Shown: positions 24,308-32,627 of the stretch, piece by piece
Position numbering within the stretch: the first letter of the stretch is position 1
How the letters are laid out: each line of letters begins with the position of its first letter
Assembly: GCF_027921765.1 (NCBI RefSeq)
Contig: NZ_BSEJ01000001.1
Span: 372,001 to 436,000, forward strand
Length of the DNA stretch: 64,000 nt
Source of the DNA: Microbacterium barkeri
GTDB taxonomy: Bacteria > Actinomycetota > Actinomycetes > Actinomycetales > Microbacteriaceae
Direction of reading: 5' to 3'
Notes under the pieces: generated by a model
Told to the model about the DNA's origin: nothing
The model's database searches: none
What the model saw: only the letters and a program-made list of their open reading frames with translations
Position numbers and translations under genes: made by a program

Positions 24308-24592
24308 TCAGCCGGACGGGTTGTCGAGCGGCATCCCCCGCTCGTCGGTGGTGTCCGGCAGCATCTCGTCGGCCACCTCGGCCGCGTCGGCCCCGCTCTG
24401 CTCGTCGCTCGCGACCCCCGTCGGCTCGCTGTCGACGACCCGGTGCGGCACCCCGAGGCGCTCGGCGAGCGCGCGCCCGGCCTCGATGGCCTCCTCCCTG
24501 CTCGCCGAGCTCTGCGAGAGCTCAGTGTCGCCGGCGACCCGGCTGATCCACTGCCCGCGCTTGGCGAACGTCTCCACGTGCGTTCCGGTCAT
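24308..24592 (-). CDS. DUF2188-domain protein
   Basis: A 94-residue protein. '[49 protein letters not shown]' is the DUF2188 pattern (a small two-layer fold often written 'W.v..eg...s..f.tk.eAi..ar.la'). The acidic C-terminus is variable. Function unknown; members are often stress-inducible. GAGGGAGGAC lies 8 nt before the ATG. It converges on the LLM oxidoreductase. Confidence 0.85.
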   Translation of the reverse strand: MTGTHVETFAKRGQWISRVAGDTELSQSSASREEAIEAGRALAERLGVPHRVVDSEPTGVASDEQSGADAAEVADEMLPDTTDERGMPLDNPSG

Positions 24593-24700
24593 GCTGCGTC
24601 CTCCCTCGTCGATGTCGGGAGCGACGCTACGACGGGCGCCGGGATGACGACAGGGGGTTGCGCCCTGGCCCGGTGCGGCCCACGCCGTGCGCGAGCAGCG

Positions 24701-25426
24701 TCAGCCGAGAGCGGAGTCCGTCCCTGCGAGCAGGCGTCGCGCGACCGTCGCGCCCGCGCCGAGGTGCTCGACGAGCGCGTCCGCGGCGGCCTCCAGCTCG
24801 GCATCCGACGTCGGCGCGAGAGCGTCGAGGATGAACAGGGCCCTGCGCGTGCCGTCGGTCAGCCGCGTGCGGCGGCCCTGACGCCAGTTCCATCGGCGGC
24901 ACGTCACGCCCTCGCCGTCGCACCAGACGACCTCACCCGGGTCGGGGTGCTCGACGACCGGGTCTCCGCCGGCCACCGTGTCGAAGGGCTCCGACCCGGT
25001 CGCGCGCACGAGGCGCGGCGCACCCACGTACCGGTCGAGATCCTCACCGCCGAGCGGGAGCCCATGGAGGACCGAGACGGCGTTGTACACGTCGGTGAGG
25101 CGATTCACTCGCGGCAGCGCATCCGCCGCACGGCGGGTGAGCGCTTCGAGGCTGTTGCGCGTGCGCTGCGGCTTCGCCCCGAACGCGCGATAGGCCTCGC
25201 GCCACGACGCGATATGCGGCTCATCCTCGATCGGCCCGGCGGCGGCCACGCGCCGGGCGTGCTCCTCGGCGCGGACGAGCAGCGCCTCGCTCTCCGCGTC
25301 GCCTGCCGCCGGAGCGATCCCCTCGATCACGACGAGCATCGCCCGGTAGTCGGGGCGGAGGGCGAACACCTCCTCGTGGACGAAGCTGTCCTCGAGGATC
25401 CTGTCGATCCGCGTCGTTCCCACCAT
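24701..25426 (-). CDS. Solo B3/B4 (tRNA-binding) domain protein, PheT-like
   Basis: A 241-residue protein with the B3/B4 domain of phenylalanyl-tRNA synthetase beta subunits: '[28 protein letters not shown]' and '[32 protein letters not shown]', then '[34 protein letters not shown]'. In PheT this module performs editing of mischarged tRNA; free-standing copies are thought to deacylate or bind tRNA or amino-acid substrates, but this is unproved. AGGAGGAGCTC precedes the ATG. It is divergent from the Gfo/Idh/MocA-ThuA operon. Confidence 0.85.
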   Translation of the reverse strand: MVGTTRIDRILEDSFVHEEVFALRPDYRAMLVVIEGIAPAAGDAESEALLVRAEEHARRVAAAGPIEDEPHIASWREAYRAFGAKPQRTRNSLEALTRRAADALPRVNRLTDVYNAVSVLHGLPLGGEDLDRYVGAPRLVRATGSEPFDTVAGGDPVVEHPDPGEVVWCDGEGVTCRRWNWRQGRRTRLTDGTRRALFILDALAPTSDAELEAAADALVEHLGAGATVARRLLAGTDSALG

Positions 25427-25529
25427 GAGCTCCTCCTCGGTCTCCCGTTCCCCCCGAGCATAGTGCACGAAACTGCACTGGATGGCCCAGCTCCGAGAAA
25501 CCGGTATCGACGCGCCCGCAGGCGGGTGA

Positions 25530-25558
25530 TTGACTCTCCGGGAGATGTCTCCTACGGT
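25530..25558 (+). promoter_or_regulatory. Promoter TTGACT-17-TACGGT with adjacent AT-rich element
   Basis: TTGACT at 25530-25535 and TACGGT at 25553-25558 with 17-bp spacing form a vegetative-type promoter upstream of the oxidoreductase-ThuA operon. It is followed by an unusually AT-rich 22-bp stretch (25570-25591, ATATATTTAGATACTCAATC), a likely regulator site in this GC-rich genome. Confidence 0.55.
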
Positions 25559-25625
25559 CGAGACACGCATATATTTAGATACTCAATCATCCGGGCGTCG
25601 ATGCCCGGAGAGAGAACGAGGAACA

Positions 25626-26753
25626 GTGACACAGCAGTCCTCCCCCACTCCCGCTCGTCGCATCCGTGCAGGCGTCGTCGGAATCGGATGGGCCGGCCAG
25701 CAGCACATGGCGGCGTACGCCGCCCGCCCGGAGGTCGACCTCGTCGCGATCGCCGGGAAGGAAGACGACGTCCGCGCGCAGCTCGCGGAGACCTACGGCA
25801 TCGACGAGACGTACGCCGACTGGGAGGAGATGATCGGCCGCGGCGACCTCGACGTCGTCAGCGTCGCGGTGCCGACCTTCCTCCACGCGCCGATCAGCAT
25901 CGCGGCGCTGCGCGCCGGCGCGCACGTCCTGTGCGAGAAGCCGATCGCCCGCACGGGCGACGAGGGCCAGAGCATGGTCGACGCCGCGCGCGAGGCCGGG
26001 CGCATCCTCGAGATCACCTTCAACCACCGCCGCCGCGGCGACATCGAGGCGATCCGCGCGGCCGTCGACGACGGCACGATCGGTCGCCCCTACCACGCGC
26101 GCGCCATGTGGCTGCGGCGCTCGGGCATCCCGGCTCTCGGGAGCTGGTTCACGAACGCCGAGATGTCGGGCGGCGGGCCGCTCGTCGACCTCGGTGTGCA
26201 TGTGCTCGACTGGACGCTCCACCTCATGGGAGAGCCCCGCGTGACCGCGGTGTCCGCGGTCACGCACTCCGAGCTCGGCCCGCGCGGCCTGGGCGGCTCG
26301 GGAGGCGTCAAGCACGGGACCGGTCACGCGTACGAGGTCGAGGACCTCGCCACCGCGCTCCTGCGCCTCGAGGGCGGCGGGTCGATCGTGCTGGAGACGA
26401 GCTGGGCGTCGCACCGCTCGACCCCCGATCAGTTCGGCATCGCGCTGTACGGCACCGACGGCGGCGCCGACCTCTCCGTCGTGGACTACGCCCCGTCGGG
26501 CGAGCTGACGATCTTCACGGGCGATGGCGCGTCGCGCCAGGACACCCCGATCCAGGCGCCCGCAGGTCGCGGTCACGCCGCCGTCGTGGAGACGTTCCTC
26601 GACCACGTCGCCGATCCCGCCACGTGGGCCGAACACGACGGGAGCGTCGGGCTCAGCCGCGCGCGCCTCGTCGACGCCTGCTACGCGTCGGCCGCCGCCG
26701 GGCGCGAGATCGCCCTCGACACCGACCTCAACATCATCGGAGGAACAGCATGA
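25626..26753 (+). CDS. Gfo/Idh/MocA-family oxidoreductase
   Basis: A 375-residue NAD(P)-dependent sugar or inositol dehydrogenase-like enzyme. The Rossmann motif '[17 protein letters not shown]' and the catalytic 'CEKPIAR' motif near residue 104 are present, with the '[35 protein letters not shown]' alpha/beta domain ending in the active-site 'DLGVH'. Substrate unknown; the next gene is a ThuA-type protein, a pairing seen in sugar or polyol catabolism such as trehalose/disaccharide oxidation. GTG 25626 is used because a GAACGAGGAA site lies upstream. Overlaps the next ATG by 4 nt. Confidence 0.9.
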   Translation: MTQQSSPTPARRIRAGVVGIGWAGQQHMAAYAARPEVDLVAIAGKEDDVRAQLAETYGIDETYADWEEMIGRGDLDVVSVAVPTFLHAPISIAALRAGAHVLCEKPIARTGDEGQSMVDAAREAGRILEITFNHRRRGDIEAIRAAVDDGTIGRPYHARAMWLRRSGIPALGSWFTNAEMSGGGPLVDLGVHVLDWTLHLMGEPRVTAVSAVTHSELGPRGLGGSGGVKHGTGHAYEVEDLATALLRLEGGGSIVLETSWASHRSTPDQFGIALYGTDGGADLSVVDYAPSGELTIFTGDGASRQDTPIQAPAGRGHAAVVETFLDHVADPATWAEHDGSVGLSRARLVDACYASAAAGREIALDTDLNIIGGTA

Positions 26754-27481
26754 CCATCCGCGCCCTCGTCTGGAACGAGAACGTCCACGAGACGACGCAG
26801 GACGACATCCGCGCCATCTATCCCGACGGGATCCACGGCGCGATCGCGCAGGGCCTCGCCGAGCTGCTCGGCGACGACGTCGCGGTGCGCACAGCGACGC
26901 TCGCGGAGCCCGAGCACGGCCTGACGGAAGATGCCCTCGCGGCCGCGGACGTGCTCCTGTGGTGGGGCCACATCGCGCATGATCAGGTGGCGGACGAGGT
27001 CGTGGCGCGCGTGCAGCGCCATGTCCTCGGCGGGATGGGCCTCATCGTGCTGCATTCCGGCCACTTCTCGAAGATCTTCACGCGACTGCTCGGCACGACG
27101 TGCTCCCTCGCCTGGCGCAACGACGGAGAGCGCGAGCTGGTCTGGACGACCGCGCCCGGGCATCCGATCGCGGAGGGCGTCGAGAATCCGATCGTCATCG
27201 AGCGACAGGAGATGTACGGCGAGCACTTCGACATCCCGAACCCCGACGACCAGGTCTTCATCAGCTCGTTCGAGGGCGGCGAGGTGTTCCGCTCGGGCGT
27301 GACCTTCACGCGCGGCCGCGGGCGGATCTTCTACTTCAGCCCCGGCGATCAGGAGTACCCCGTCTACTTCCACCCTCAGGTGCGCCGCGTGCTCGCGAAC
27401 GCCGTCCGCTGGACGGCCCCGACGCCGGGCGAGCGCCGACAGCCGGAGGTGAGCAACCCCGCGCGGAGGACATGGTCCTGA
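26750..27481 (+). CDS. ThuA-domain trehalose utilisation-like protein
   Basis: A 243-residue single-domain ThuA protein (class I glutamine-amidotransferase-like fold). It begins '[34 protein letters not shown]' and has '[19 protein letters not shown]', '[24 protein letters not shown]' and '[20 protein letters not shown]', all typical of ThuA of actinobacteria and Rhizobium. ThuA works with ThuB, a Gfo/Idh/MocA enzyme, in trehalose and related disaccharide use. The gene directly upstream is such an enzyme, coupled through ATGA, so the two probably act in one pathway. Confidence 0.9.
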   Translation: MTIRALVWNENVHETTQDDIRAIYPDGIHGAIAQGLAELLGDDVAVRTATLAEPEHGLTEDALAAADVLLWWGHIAHDQVADEVVARVQRHVLGGMGLIVLHSGHFSKIFTRLLGTTCSLAWRNDGERELVWTTAPGHPIAEGVENPIVIERQEMYGEHFDIPNPDDQVFISSFEGGEVFRSGVTFTRGRGRIFYFSPGDQEYPVYFHPQVRRVLANAVRWTAPTPGERRQPEVSNPARRTWS

Positions 27482-27600
27482 CGCCGTCTGCCCGATCGCG
27501 GCGACCGTGTCAAGCCTCGAGCCCCGTCTTGGAGAGGAGGCGGCGCGGTCGGTAGACATCTTCTATCGCCGCACCCCGCGGCACCGAGAACGGAGGACAG

Positions 27601-27900
27601 ATGTCGCTGATCGCAGAGACAGCCCCGCAGGCCCCCGCACGCACCGCGTCGACCATGAGGACCGGTCACCCGAGCCTCGGACGCGCGCCGGAAGCCGTCC
27701 TCATCCCCATCAGCCTCACGTGCTACCAGGTGGCGCTCGCAGACCAGGTCAAGGGGTACATCTGCGTCAAGGGACGCGAGTGGGAGTGCTTCGCCGGCGC
27801 GCACATGGCCGACGCGCGCTCGATCGGGACCCGCGCGAGCCTCACCGTCGCCATCCGCGATCTCGTCACCGACATCCCGCACGGTCTCACGGCCGTGTGA
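27601..27900 (+). CDS. Hypothetical 99-residue protein
   Basis: I do not recognise this protein. Residues 1-33 look disordered ('ETAPQAPARTASTMRTGHPSLGRAPE'); residues 34-99 form a compact sequence with three cysteines ('PISLTCYQVALADQVKGYICVKGREWECFAGAHMADARSIGTR') and no membrane segment. A clean CGGAGGAC site precedes the ATG and a 20-bp hairpin follows the stop, so it is a real independent unit. Codon use matches its neighbours. The cysteines could bind a metal or form a disulfide, but nothing in the sequence decides this. Confidence 0.7.
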   Translation: MSLIAETAPQAPARTASTMRTGHPSLGRAPEAVLIPISLTCYQVALADQVKGYICVKGREWECFAGAHMADARSIGTRASLTVAIRDLVTDIPHGLTAV

Positions 27901-27908
27901 CCGATCGC

Positions 27909-27952
27909 GACGAGGAGGCGCCGCCCGGATCGCCGGGCGGCGCCTCCTCGTC
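27909..27952. terminator. Bidirectional terminator, 20-bp perfect stem
   Basis: Positions 27909-27928 pair perfectly with 27933-27952 around an ATCG loop, between the convergent 27601 gene and the YeiH gene. Confidence 0.85.
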
Positions 27953-27963
27953 TGTGCAGACCC

Positions 27964-28980
27964 TCAGGCGAGAGCGCCGAACGCGGACATCACGGCCAGC
28001 GCGGTGCCCGCCACGACCGCGGAGAGGATCGCGCCGAGCCCCAGCGGGCGCCACCCGGCTCGGAGCACGGCTCGGATGTCGGCCGAGAGGCCCACACCCG
28101 CGAGCGCGGCCGCGATGAGGAACCCGCTCACCTGCGAGACCGCGTCCTGCATCCCGGCCGGGATCCATCCGGCCGACCGGGCGAGCGCGAGGAGCGCGAA
28201 CCCGATGAGGAACCACGGCACGAGCGTCGCCGCGCGGCTCGGGGTCAGCGGGCTCCCTCCCCCGCCCCGTCGGCTCTCGCCGATCGAGAGCGCGATGCTC
28301 AGCGGGATGATCGCGAGGGTGCGGACGAGCTTGACGGCGACCGCCACGGCGAGTGCGCCTCCGCCGAACACCCCCGCCGCCGCGATGACCGAGCTCGTGT
28401 CGTTCACGGCGGTGCCCGCGAGCACGCCGAACGCGTGCGCATCGAGCCCCAGGGCGTGCCCGAGCACGGGGAACACGACGACCGCGAGGAGGTTGAAGAG
28501 GAAGATCGTCGACATCGCGTAGGCGATCTCGGCGCTCGAGGCGCCGATCACGGGGGCGATCGCGGCGATGGCGGACGCGCCGCAGATCCCGGTGCCCGCG
28601 CCGACGAGGGTCCGCAGCCGCCGCCCCACGCCGAGCACCCGGCCGACGACGACCGTCGCGATCGCGCACGCCGCGAGCGTGGCGGCCATGACGGGAAGCG
28701 CCTCGGCACCGGCCGCGACGACGCTCTGGATCGGAAGGCCCGCGCCAAGGAGCACGATGGCGACCCGCAGGCCCGGGCCGCTCGCCCACGCCATCCCAGG
28801 GTGCAGCGCAGGCCCCGGAGCGCGGAGCACCGCGCAGCCGACGCCGAGGGCGATCGCAGGCGCCGCGCTGCCGACCGCGGGGGCTGCGCGGCCGATCACG
28901 AGGGAGACGAGGGCGATCGCGCCGCAGGCCGCGAGACCGGGGGCCGCCCGCATCGTGCGGTGCAGAAGGAGCTGGGGCAT
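27964..28980 (-). CDS. YeiH/UPF0324-family putative sulfate exporter
   Basis: A 338-residue membrane protein with about ten hydrophobic segments, such as 'LAACGAIALVSLVIG', 'LGVGCAVLR', 'LRVAIVLLGAGLPIQSVVAAG' and 'LVPWFLIGFALLALAR'. The signature 'LRVAIVLLGAGL' and 'TGICGASAIAAIAPVI' belongs to the YeiH/UPF0324 family, thought to export sulfate or a sulfur compound. It is divergent from a LysR regulator across 79 bp, the same arrangement as yeiH-yeiE in enterobacteria, where YeiE controls sulfur stress genes. A T-N-A type palindrome lies between them. Confidence 0.88.
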   Translation of the reverse strand: MPQLLLHRTMRAAPGLAACGAIALVSLVIGRAAPAVGSAAPAIALGVGCAVLRAPGPALHPGMAWASGPGLRVAIVLLGAGLPIQSVVAAGAEALPVMAATLAACAIATVVVGRVLGVGRRLRTLVGAGTGICGASAIAAIAPVIGASSAEIAYAMSTIFLFNLLAVVVFPVLGHALGLDAHAFGVLAGTAVNDTSSVIAAAGVFGGGALAVAVAVKLVRTLAIIPLSIALSIGESRRGGGGSPLTPSRAATLVPWFLIGFALLALARSAGWIPAGMQDAVSQVSGFLIAAALAGVGLSADIRAVLRAGWRPLGLGAILSAVVAGTALAVMSAFGALA

Positions 28981-29036
28981 GCTCCCACGGTCGCCGGATC
29001 ACGGGGCGCGCGGTATCCGGCTGGCGTGCGTGGGGG

Positions 29037-29053
29037 TACAGGGCCAGACTGTA
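29037..29053. promoter_or_regulatory. Candidate LysR-type operator, TACAG-N7-CTGTA
   Basis: A 17-bp inverted repeat TACAG GGCCAGA CTGTA ends 6 nt before the LysR ATG at 29060 and lies in the shared divergent spacer with yeiH. LysR proteins usually bind such interrupted palindromes near their own gene. Confidence 0.55.
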
Positions 29054-29059
29054 GGGACC

Positions 29060-29986
29060 ATGCGACACGTGCCCTCGATCGACGCCCTCGAGCTCCTGAG
29101 CGCCGTCGCGCACCACGGCTCGATCTCGGCCGCGGCCCGCGAGACCGGCTGCACGCAGCAGTCCGCGTCAGCGCGCATCCGCTCGCTCGAGCGCACGCTC
29201 GGCCTCGAGCTCGTGACGCGCTCCCCGCACGGCGTGGCACTCACCGCGAGCGGACGCCGGGTGCTGACCTGGACCGACGACCTGCTCGCGGCCGCTGAGC
29301 GGTTCCGCGCGGGCGTCGAGCGGCTGCGCGGGGAGAGCACGCGCGCGCTCGTCGTCGCCGCGAGTCAGACGGTCGCCGCGCACATGCTGCCCGCGTGGCT
29401 CCTCGCCCTGCGCGCCGCGCAGCTCGAGGACGGGAGGGAGCCGACGTCCGTTCGCCTCGTGACGGCGAACAGCGACGAGACGGCCGAGCTCGTGCGCACG
29501 GGCAGGGCGGACCTCGGGTTCGTCGAGAGCCCGGACATCCCGGACGACCTGTCGAGCTCGACGGTCGCGGACGATGTGCTCGTCCTCGTCACGGCGCCCT
29601 CGCACCCGTGGACCGACCACGGGAGCGTGTCGCTCGACGACGTCGCCGACACCGCGCTCATCGCGCGCGAGGATGGCAGCGGCACGCGGAGGGCGTGGGA
29701 GTCCGCGGTCCGCAAGCGGCTCGGACGCACGCCGGTCGCGCCGGCCATGGTCCTGTCCACCTCGGCGGCCATCCGGTCTGCGGTCGCCGAGGGCATCGCC
29801 CCCGCCGTTCTGAGCGACCTCGTCGTGGCCGACGATGTGCGCCTGGCGCGTCTGCGGCGGATCGCGATCGCCGGGCCCGCCATCTCGCGCCCGATCACGG
29901 CGCTCTGGCGCGGCACACCGCGCGACCTCGCACCGACGAGCCGCGACCTGCTCGAAGCCGCGGTTCGGCGCGGCATCCCGACCTGA
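29060..29986 (+). CDS. LysR-family transcriptional regulator (YeiE/CysB-like position)
   Basis: A 308-residue LysR regulator. N-terminal wHTH 'IDALELLSAVAHHGSISAAARETGCTQQSASARIRSLERTLGLELVTRSP' and a periplasmic-binding-like effector domain ('STRALVVAASQTVAAHMLPAWLLAL', 'ELVRTGRADLGFVESPDIP') are complete. It is divergent from the yeiH-type gene, so regulation of that exporter is probable. It is convergent with, and one base from, the rhodanese gene. The effector is unknown. Confidence 0.9.
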   Translation: MRHVPSIDALELLSAVAHHGSISAAARETGCTQQSASARIRSLERTLGLELVTRSPHGVALTASGRRVLTWTDDLLAAAERFRAGVERLRGESTRALVVAASQTVAAHMLPAWLLALRAAQLEDGREPTSVRLVTANSDETAELVRTGRADLGFVESPDIPDDLSSSTVADDVLVLVTAPSHPWTDHGSVSLDDVADTALIAREDGSGTRRAWESAVRKRLGRTPVAPAMVLSTSAAIRSAVAEGIAPAVLSDLVVADDVRLARLRRIAIAGPAISRPITALWRGTPRDLAPTSRDLLEAAVRRGIPT

Positions 29987-29987
29987 G

Positions 29988-30866
29988 TCACCGGGCGAGC
30001 GCAGAGCTCCGCAGGTGCCCGACGACCCGCCCGGCCGGCGTCGGGCCGACGGCGATGGGCCGCCCCGGGCTCTGCACCCACCGGCTCCACGAGCCCGAGA
30101 AGACCCGCGCCTCGATCCCCGCTGTCGCGAGGGCGAGGGCACTGTGGGCGGATGCGACGCCCGACGCGCAGTACAGCCCGATCTCACGGCCCGGTCGAGC
30201 CCCGATCCGCGCGAAGGCCGTGAGGATCTCGGCCGGCGTGCGCAGCGTGCCGTCCGGTCGGATGTGCGTCACGGCGGGGAGGCTGACGGCGCCCGGGATG
30301 TGGCCTGCGGTCGGATCGGCTCCCGCGTGCGCACCGCGGTATCGCTCAGGGGACCGCACATCGACGAGCACGCCGCGGCTCGGCAGGGTCGCCGCCTCGT
30401 CGATCGGCAGCTCCCCGGGATCGACGTCGCGCAGCGTCGCGTCACCACGGGGCGGAGCGACGTCGCCCGTGTCGAGGAGGTGTCCGGCGGCGATCCACGC
30501 GCGCAGGCCTCCGTCGAGGACGCGGACCTCGAGCCCGGTGCGCCGGAGCAGCCACCACGCCCGCGCGGCGGCGACCGAGTCGTTGTCGTCGTAGACGACC
30601 ACGAGGTCGCCGCGGCGTACGCCCCATCGGATGGCCGCGCGCTCGAGATCGCGGTGGGCCGGACGCGGATGCCGGCCCTCCTCCGGATGCCCGCGACGGG
30701 CGAGCTCGGTCTCGAGGTCGACGTACACCGCGCCGGGGAGGTGACCCGAGAGGTAGGCGGGTCGGCCCTCCGGGAGGTCGAGGCGCCAGCGGACGTCGAC
30801 AAGGCTCACGCGTGCGCCGCCGGAGAGCCTTTTGTGCAGGTCGGCAACGGAGATGAGAGGCGACAT
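29988..30866 (-). CDS. Sulfurtransferase with two rhodanese domains
   Basis: A 292-residue tandem rhodanese. The N-terminal inactive domain runs 'VADLHKRLSGGARVSLVDVRWRLDLPEGRPAYLSGHLPGAVYVDLE' and the C-terminal active domain has 'VLVDVRSPERYRGAHAGADPTAGHIPGAVSLPAV' and the active-site loop Cys-Ala-Ser-Gly-Val ('IGLYCASGVASAHSALAL'). It should move sulfane sulfur from thiosulfate or 3-mercaptopyruvate to cyanide or thiols. The loop shape (CxSGVxA) is nearer to thiosulfate or mercaptopyruvate sulfurtransferases than to CRKGxT types. GAGGATGGCCTC is the likely ribosome site. An ATTCCC-N13-GGGAAT repeat lies upstream. Confidence 0.9.
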   Translation of the reverse strand: MSPLISVADLHKRLSGGARVSLVDVRWRLDLPEGRPAYLSGHLPGAVYVDLETELARRGHPEEGRHPRPAHRDLERAAIRWGVRRGDLVVVYDDNDSVAAARAWWLLRRTGLEVRVLDGGLRAWIAAGHLLDTGDVAPPRGDATLRDVDPGELPIDEAATLPSRGVLVDVRSPERYRGAHAGADPTAGHIPGAVSLPAVTHIRPDGTLRTPAEILTAFARIGARPGREIGLYCASGVASAHSALALATAGIEARVFSGSWSRWVQSPGRPIAVGPTPAGRVVGHLRSSALAR

Positions 30867-30892
30867 GAGGCCATCCTCACCCCGCGCACGGC

Positions 30893-30917
30893 ATTCCCGA
30901 TCATTCCGATAGGGAAT
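30893..30917. promoter_or_regulatory. Inverted repeat ATTCCC-N13-GGGAAT upstream of the sulfurtransferase
   Basis: ATTCCC (30893-30898) and GGGAAT (30912-30917) face each other in the 79-bp gap before the rhodanese gene, in an unusually AT-rich patch. It may be an operator; the regulator is unknown. Confidence 0.4.
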
Positions 30918-30945
30918 ATGACGTCGTGCGTCGTCGGCCCGGGCG

Positions 30946-31527
30946 CTACACGCCCGCGGCCACCGGGGACGACGTCGCGAGAGCCGCGCGCACCGACGGC
31001 AGCCCCCGACGCACCGTGAGCTCGAGCCGGTCGCGCAGAGCCGCCGAGGCGATGCGACCGTCCGTGAAGTCCGTGTCCCGCGCGTAGACCGCGAGCGGGA
31101 GCGTGAGGGACTGGAAGAACGCGAAGAGCGGGCGGAACTGATGCTCGAGCGCGAGCGCATGCCGATCGCTCCCGCCGGTCGCCGCGAGCTGCACGGGCGT
31201 GTCGACGAGGGCGTACTGGTCGACGAAGTCGAACACGTGCTTGAACAGCCCCGTGAACGAGGCGCGGTAGACGGGGCTCGCGACGACGAGGAGGGACGCG
31301 CTCTCGATGCGGCGCAGGGCCTCTTCCGCTCGCACCGATAGCTCATCGCGGCGCAGCGCGCCGCTGAACTCGCGACCGAGTTCGCTGAGCTCGATCACGT
31401 CGGTCGTGACGAGATGCTCGTCGCCGAGGGCGTCGGCATACGCGGTGAGGATGTCGCGCGCGAGAACGCTCGAGCGCGAGGGCGACTGGAGGCTGCCGGA
31501 GACGGCGACGAGGGAGACGGTGACCAT
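30946..31527 (-). CDS. NAD(P)H-dependent FMN reductase (MsuE-like)
   Basis: A 193-residue flavodoxin-fold FMN reductase. 'VAVSGSLQSPSRSSVLA' is the phosphate-binding loop, and 'LLVVASPVYRASFTGLFKHVFDFVDQYALVDTPVQLAATGG' is the flavin and NADPH region of the MsuE/SsuE type. These enzymes supply reduced FMN to sulfonate or methanesulfonate monooxygenases, which fits the neighbouring sulfur genes. No monooxygenase is in the window. A TAGCGT box 6 nt before the ATG suggests a leaderless message. Confidence 0.88.
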   Translation of the reverse strand: MVTVSLVAVSGSLQSPSRSSVLARDILTAYADALGDEHLVTTDVIELSELGREFSGALRRDELSVRAEEALRRIESASLLVVASPVYRASFTGLFKHVFDFVDQYALVDTPVQLAATGGSDRHALALEHQFRPLFAFFQSLTLPLAVYARDTDFTDGRIASAALRDRLELTVRRGLPSVRAALATSSPVAAGV

Positions 31528-31621
31528 GCGAGCACGCTACGAGCGCATCCGCGTCGTCGGGGCCGAGCGCGTAGCCGGGCGACGAACTCGGTAACACGAC
31601 GTCACCGGCGCACGTCGCGGC

Positions 31622-31909
31622 TCAGTCCCCCGCGGCGCGATCCGCGTGCCCGAGCGACTTGCCCGGCGCGATGAGGTCGCGCACGCGCCGCTTCAGGTCA
31701 GCGATCTCCGGGAAGCCGCCGTCGCGCTTCCGGTTCCACACGTGCACCTCGCCGACGTCGATCCGGAACACGCCGCCCGTCGCCGGCACGAGCGCGACCT
31801 CGCCGATCTCGTCCTCGAACGACTGGAGGAGCTCACCCGCGTACCACTGGGCGCGCAGCAGCCAGCGGCACTGGGTGCAGTAGGTGATGACGATGCGAGG
31901 GGAGGCCAT
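31622..31909 (-). CDS. Rdx/SelT/SelW/SelH-family redox protein
   Basis: A 95-residue thioredoxin-like Rdx-family protein. The redox motif is Cys11-x-x-Cys14 ('ITYCTQCRWLLRAQWYAGELL'), followed by 'VALVPATGGVFRIDVGEVHVWNRKRDGGFPE', which matches the usual 'GxFEVxxxxxLVxSKKxxG.FP'. Cysteine replaces selenocysteine. Partners are unknown; family members are small cytosolic thiol redox proteins. A GATACC box lies 8 nt before the ATG. The gene sits beside the XRE-cupin regulator. Confidence 0.9.
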   Translation of the reverse strand: MASPRIVITYCTQCRWLLRAQWYAGELLQSFEDEIGEVALVPATGGVFRIDVGEVHVWNRKRDGGFPEIADLKRRVRDLIAPGKSLGHADRAAGD

Positions 31910-31939
31910 GCACCCACGGTATCGACTCGTCGGAGGAGG

Positions 31940-32527
31940 CTACGGCGTCGCGGCGCCCCCGTGCACGTGCGCGCGCTGCCCATGACGGCCGACGAGGCTC
32001 AGGTACTCGACGGCTCCCGCGCTCGTCGCACCGAACCAGTGCGGGGTGCGCGTGTCGAACTCCACCGCCTCGCCCGCGTGGAGAAGGAGGTCCTGGTCGC
32101 CGAGGACGAGCCGGAGCGTCCCGTTGAGGACGTACGCCCAGTCGTGCCCCTCATGCGAGCGGAGATCGGGAGCTCGGTCGTCCCGGTCGGCCGGCAGCAC
32201 GAACTTGAACGCCTGCACCCCACCGGGGCGCCGGGTGAGCGGGATGATGACCGAGCCGTCGCCGCAGGAGATCGGGCGCAGGTCCACCCGCGGGTCGGCC
32301 GTGCGCGGGGCGTCGACGAGGGAGTCGATCGTGACGCCGTAGTACCGGGCGAGGGGCAGGAGCTGCTCGAGGGTGGGCCGGCGCAGACCGGCCTCGAGCC
32401 GCGACAGCGTGCTGACGGAGATCCCGGTCGCCTCCGCGAGCGCCGTGAGCGTGATGTCGCGCCGCAGCCGAAGGTGCTTGAGCCTCGGCCCGACCGCGTC
32501 GAGAGTCTGGTCTGCAGATGGTCGCAT
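31940..32527 (-). CDS. XRE-family HTH regulator with C-terminal cupin domain
   Basis: A 195-residue regulator. Residues 8-65 are an XRE HTH ('LKHLRLRRDITLTALAEATGISVSTLSRLEAGLRRPTLEQLLPLARYYGV'). Residues 110-195 form a cupin ('SHEGHDWAYVLNGTLRLVLGDQDLLLHAGEAVEFDTRTPHWFGA') that should bind a small ligand. ATG 32527 is chosen: an upstream in-frame start lies inside the divergent promoter region. It is divergent from the methyltransferase-MFS pair, and a palindrome TTGCC-ATTC-GGCAA lies directly between them, so it probably controls both itself and the pair. Confidence 0.9.
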   Translation of the reverse strand: MRPSADQTLDAVGPRLKHLRLRRDITLTALAEATGISVSTLSRLEAGLRRPTLEQLLPLARYYGVTIDSLVDAPRTADPRVDLRPISCGDGSVIIPLTRRPGGVQAFKFVLPADRDDRAPDLRSHEGHDWAYVLNGTLRLVLGDQDLLLHAGEAVEFDTRTPHWFGATSAGAVEYLSLVGRHGQRAHVHGGAATP

Positions 32528-32536
32528 GGCACCAGT

Positions 32537-32562
32537 TTGCCATTCGGCAAGAATATTTGCCA
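32537..32562. promoter_or_regulatory. Operator cluster TTGCC-N4-GGCAA plus a third TTTGCCA half-site
   Basis: The palindrome TTGCC ATTC GGCAA (32537-32550) is followed after 6 bases by another TTGCC (32557-32561). All lie 10-35 nt upstream of the XRE-cupin ATG and in the divergent spacer with the methyltransferase gene, so this is a likely site for that regulator. Confidence 0.65.
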
Positions 32563-32627
32563 CCGTGAGCTCCGGGATGGGACGCTCTTCCCGCACCCCG
32601 CGCACGGTCGGGGAGAAGGAGATGAGC

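Noticed and set aside
2484..24663. Recurrent GCAACCCCC (23238-23246 on plus; 24653-24661 and 2486-2494 on minus) upstream of three genes as a sigma-factor box
   Set aside because: Spacing to any second box differs in each case and no consistent -10 could be found; left as a coincidence until searched genome-wide.
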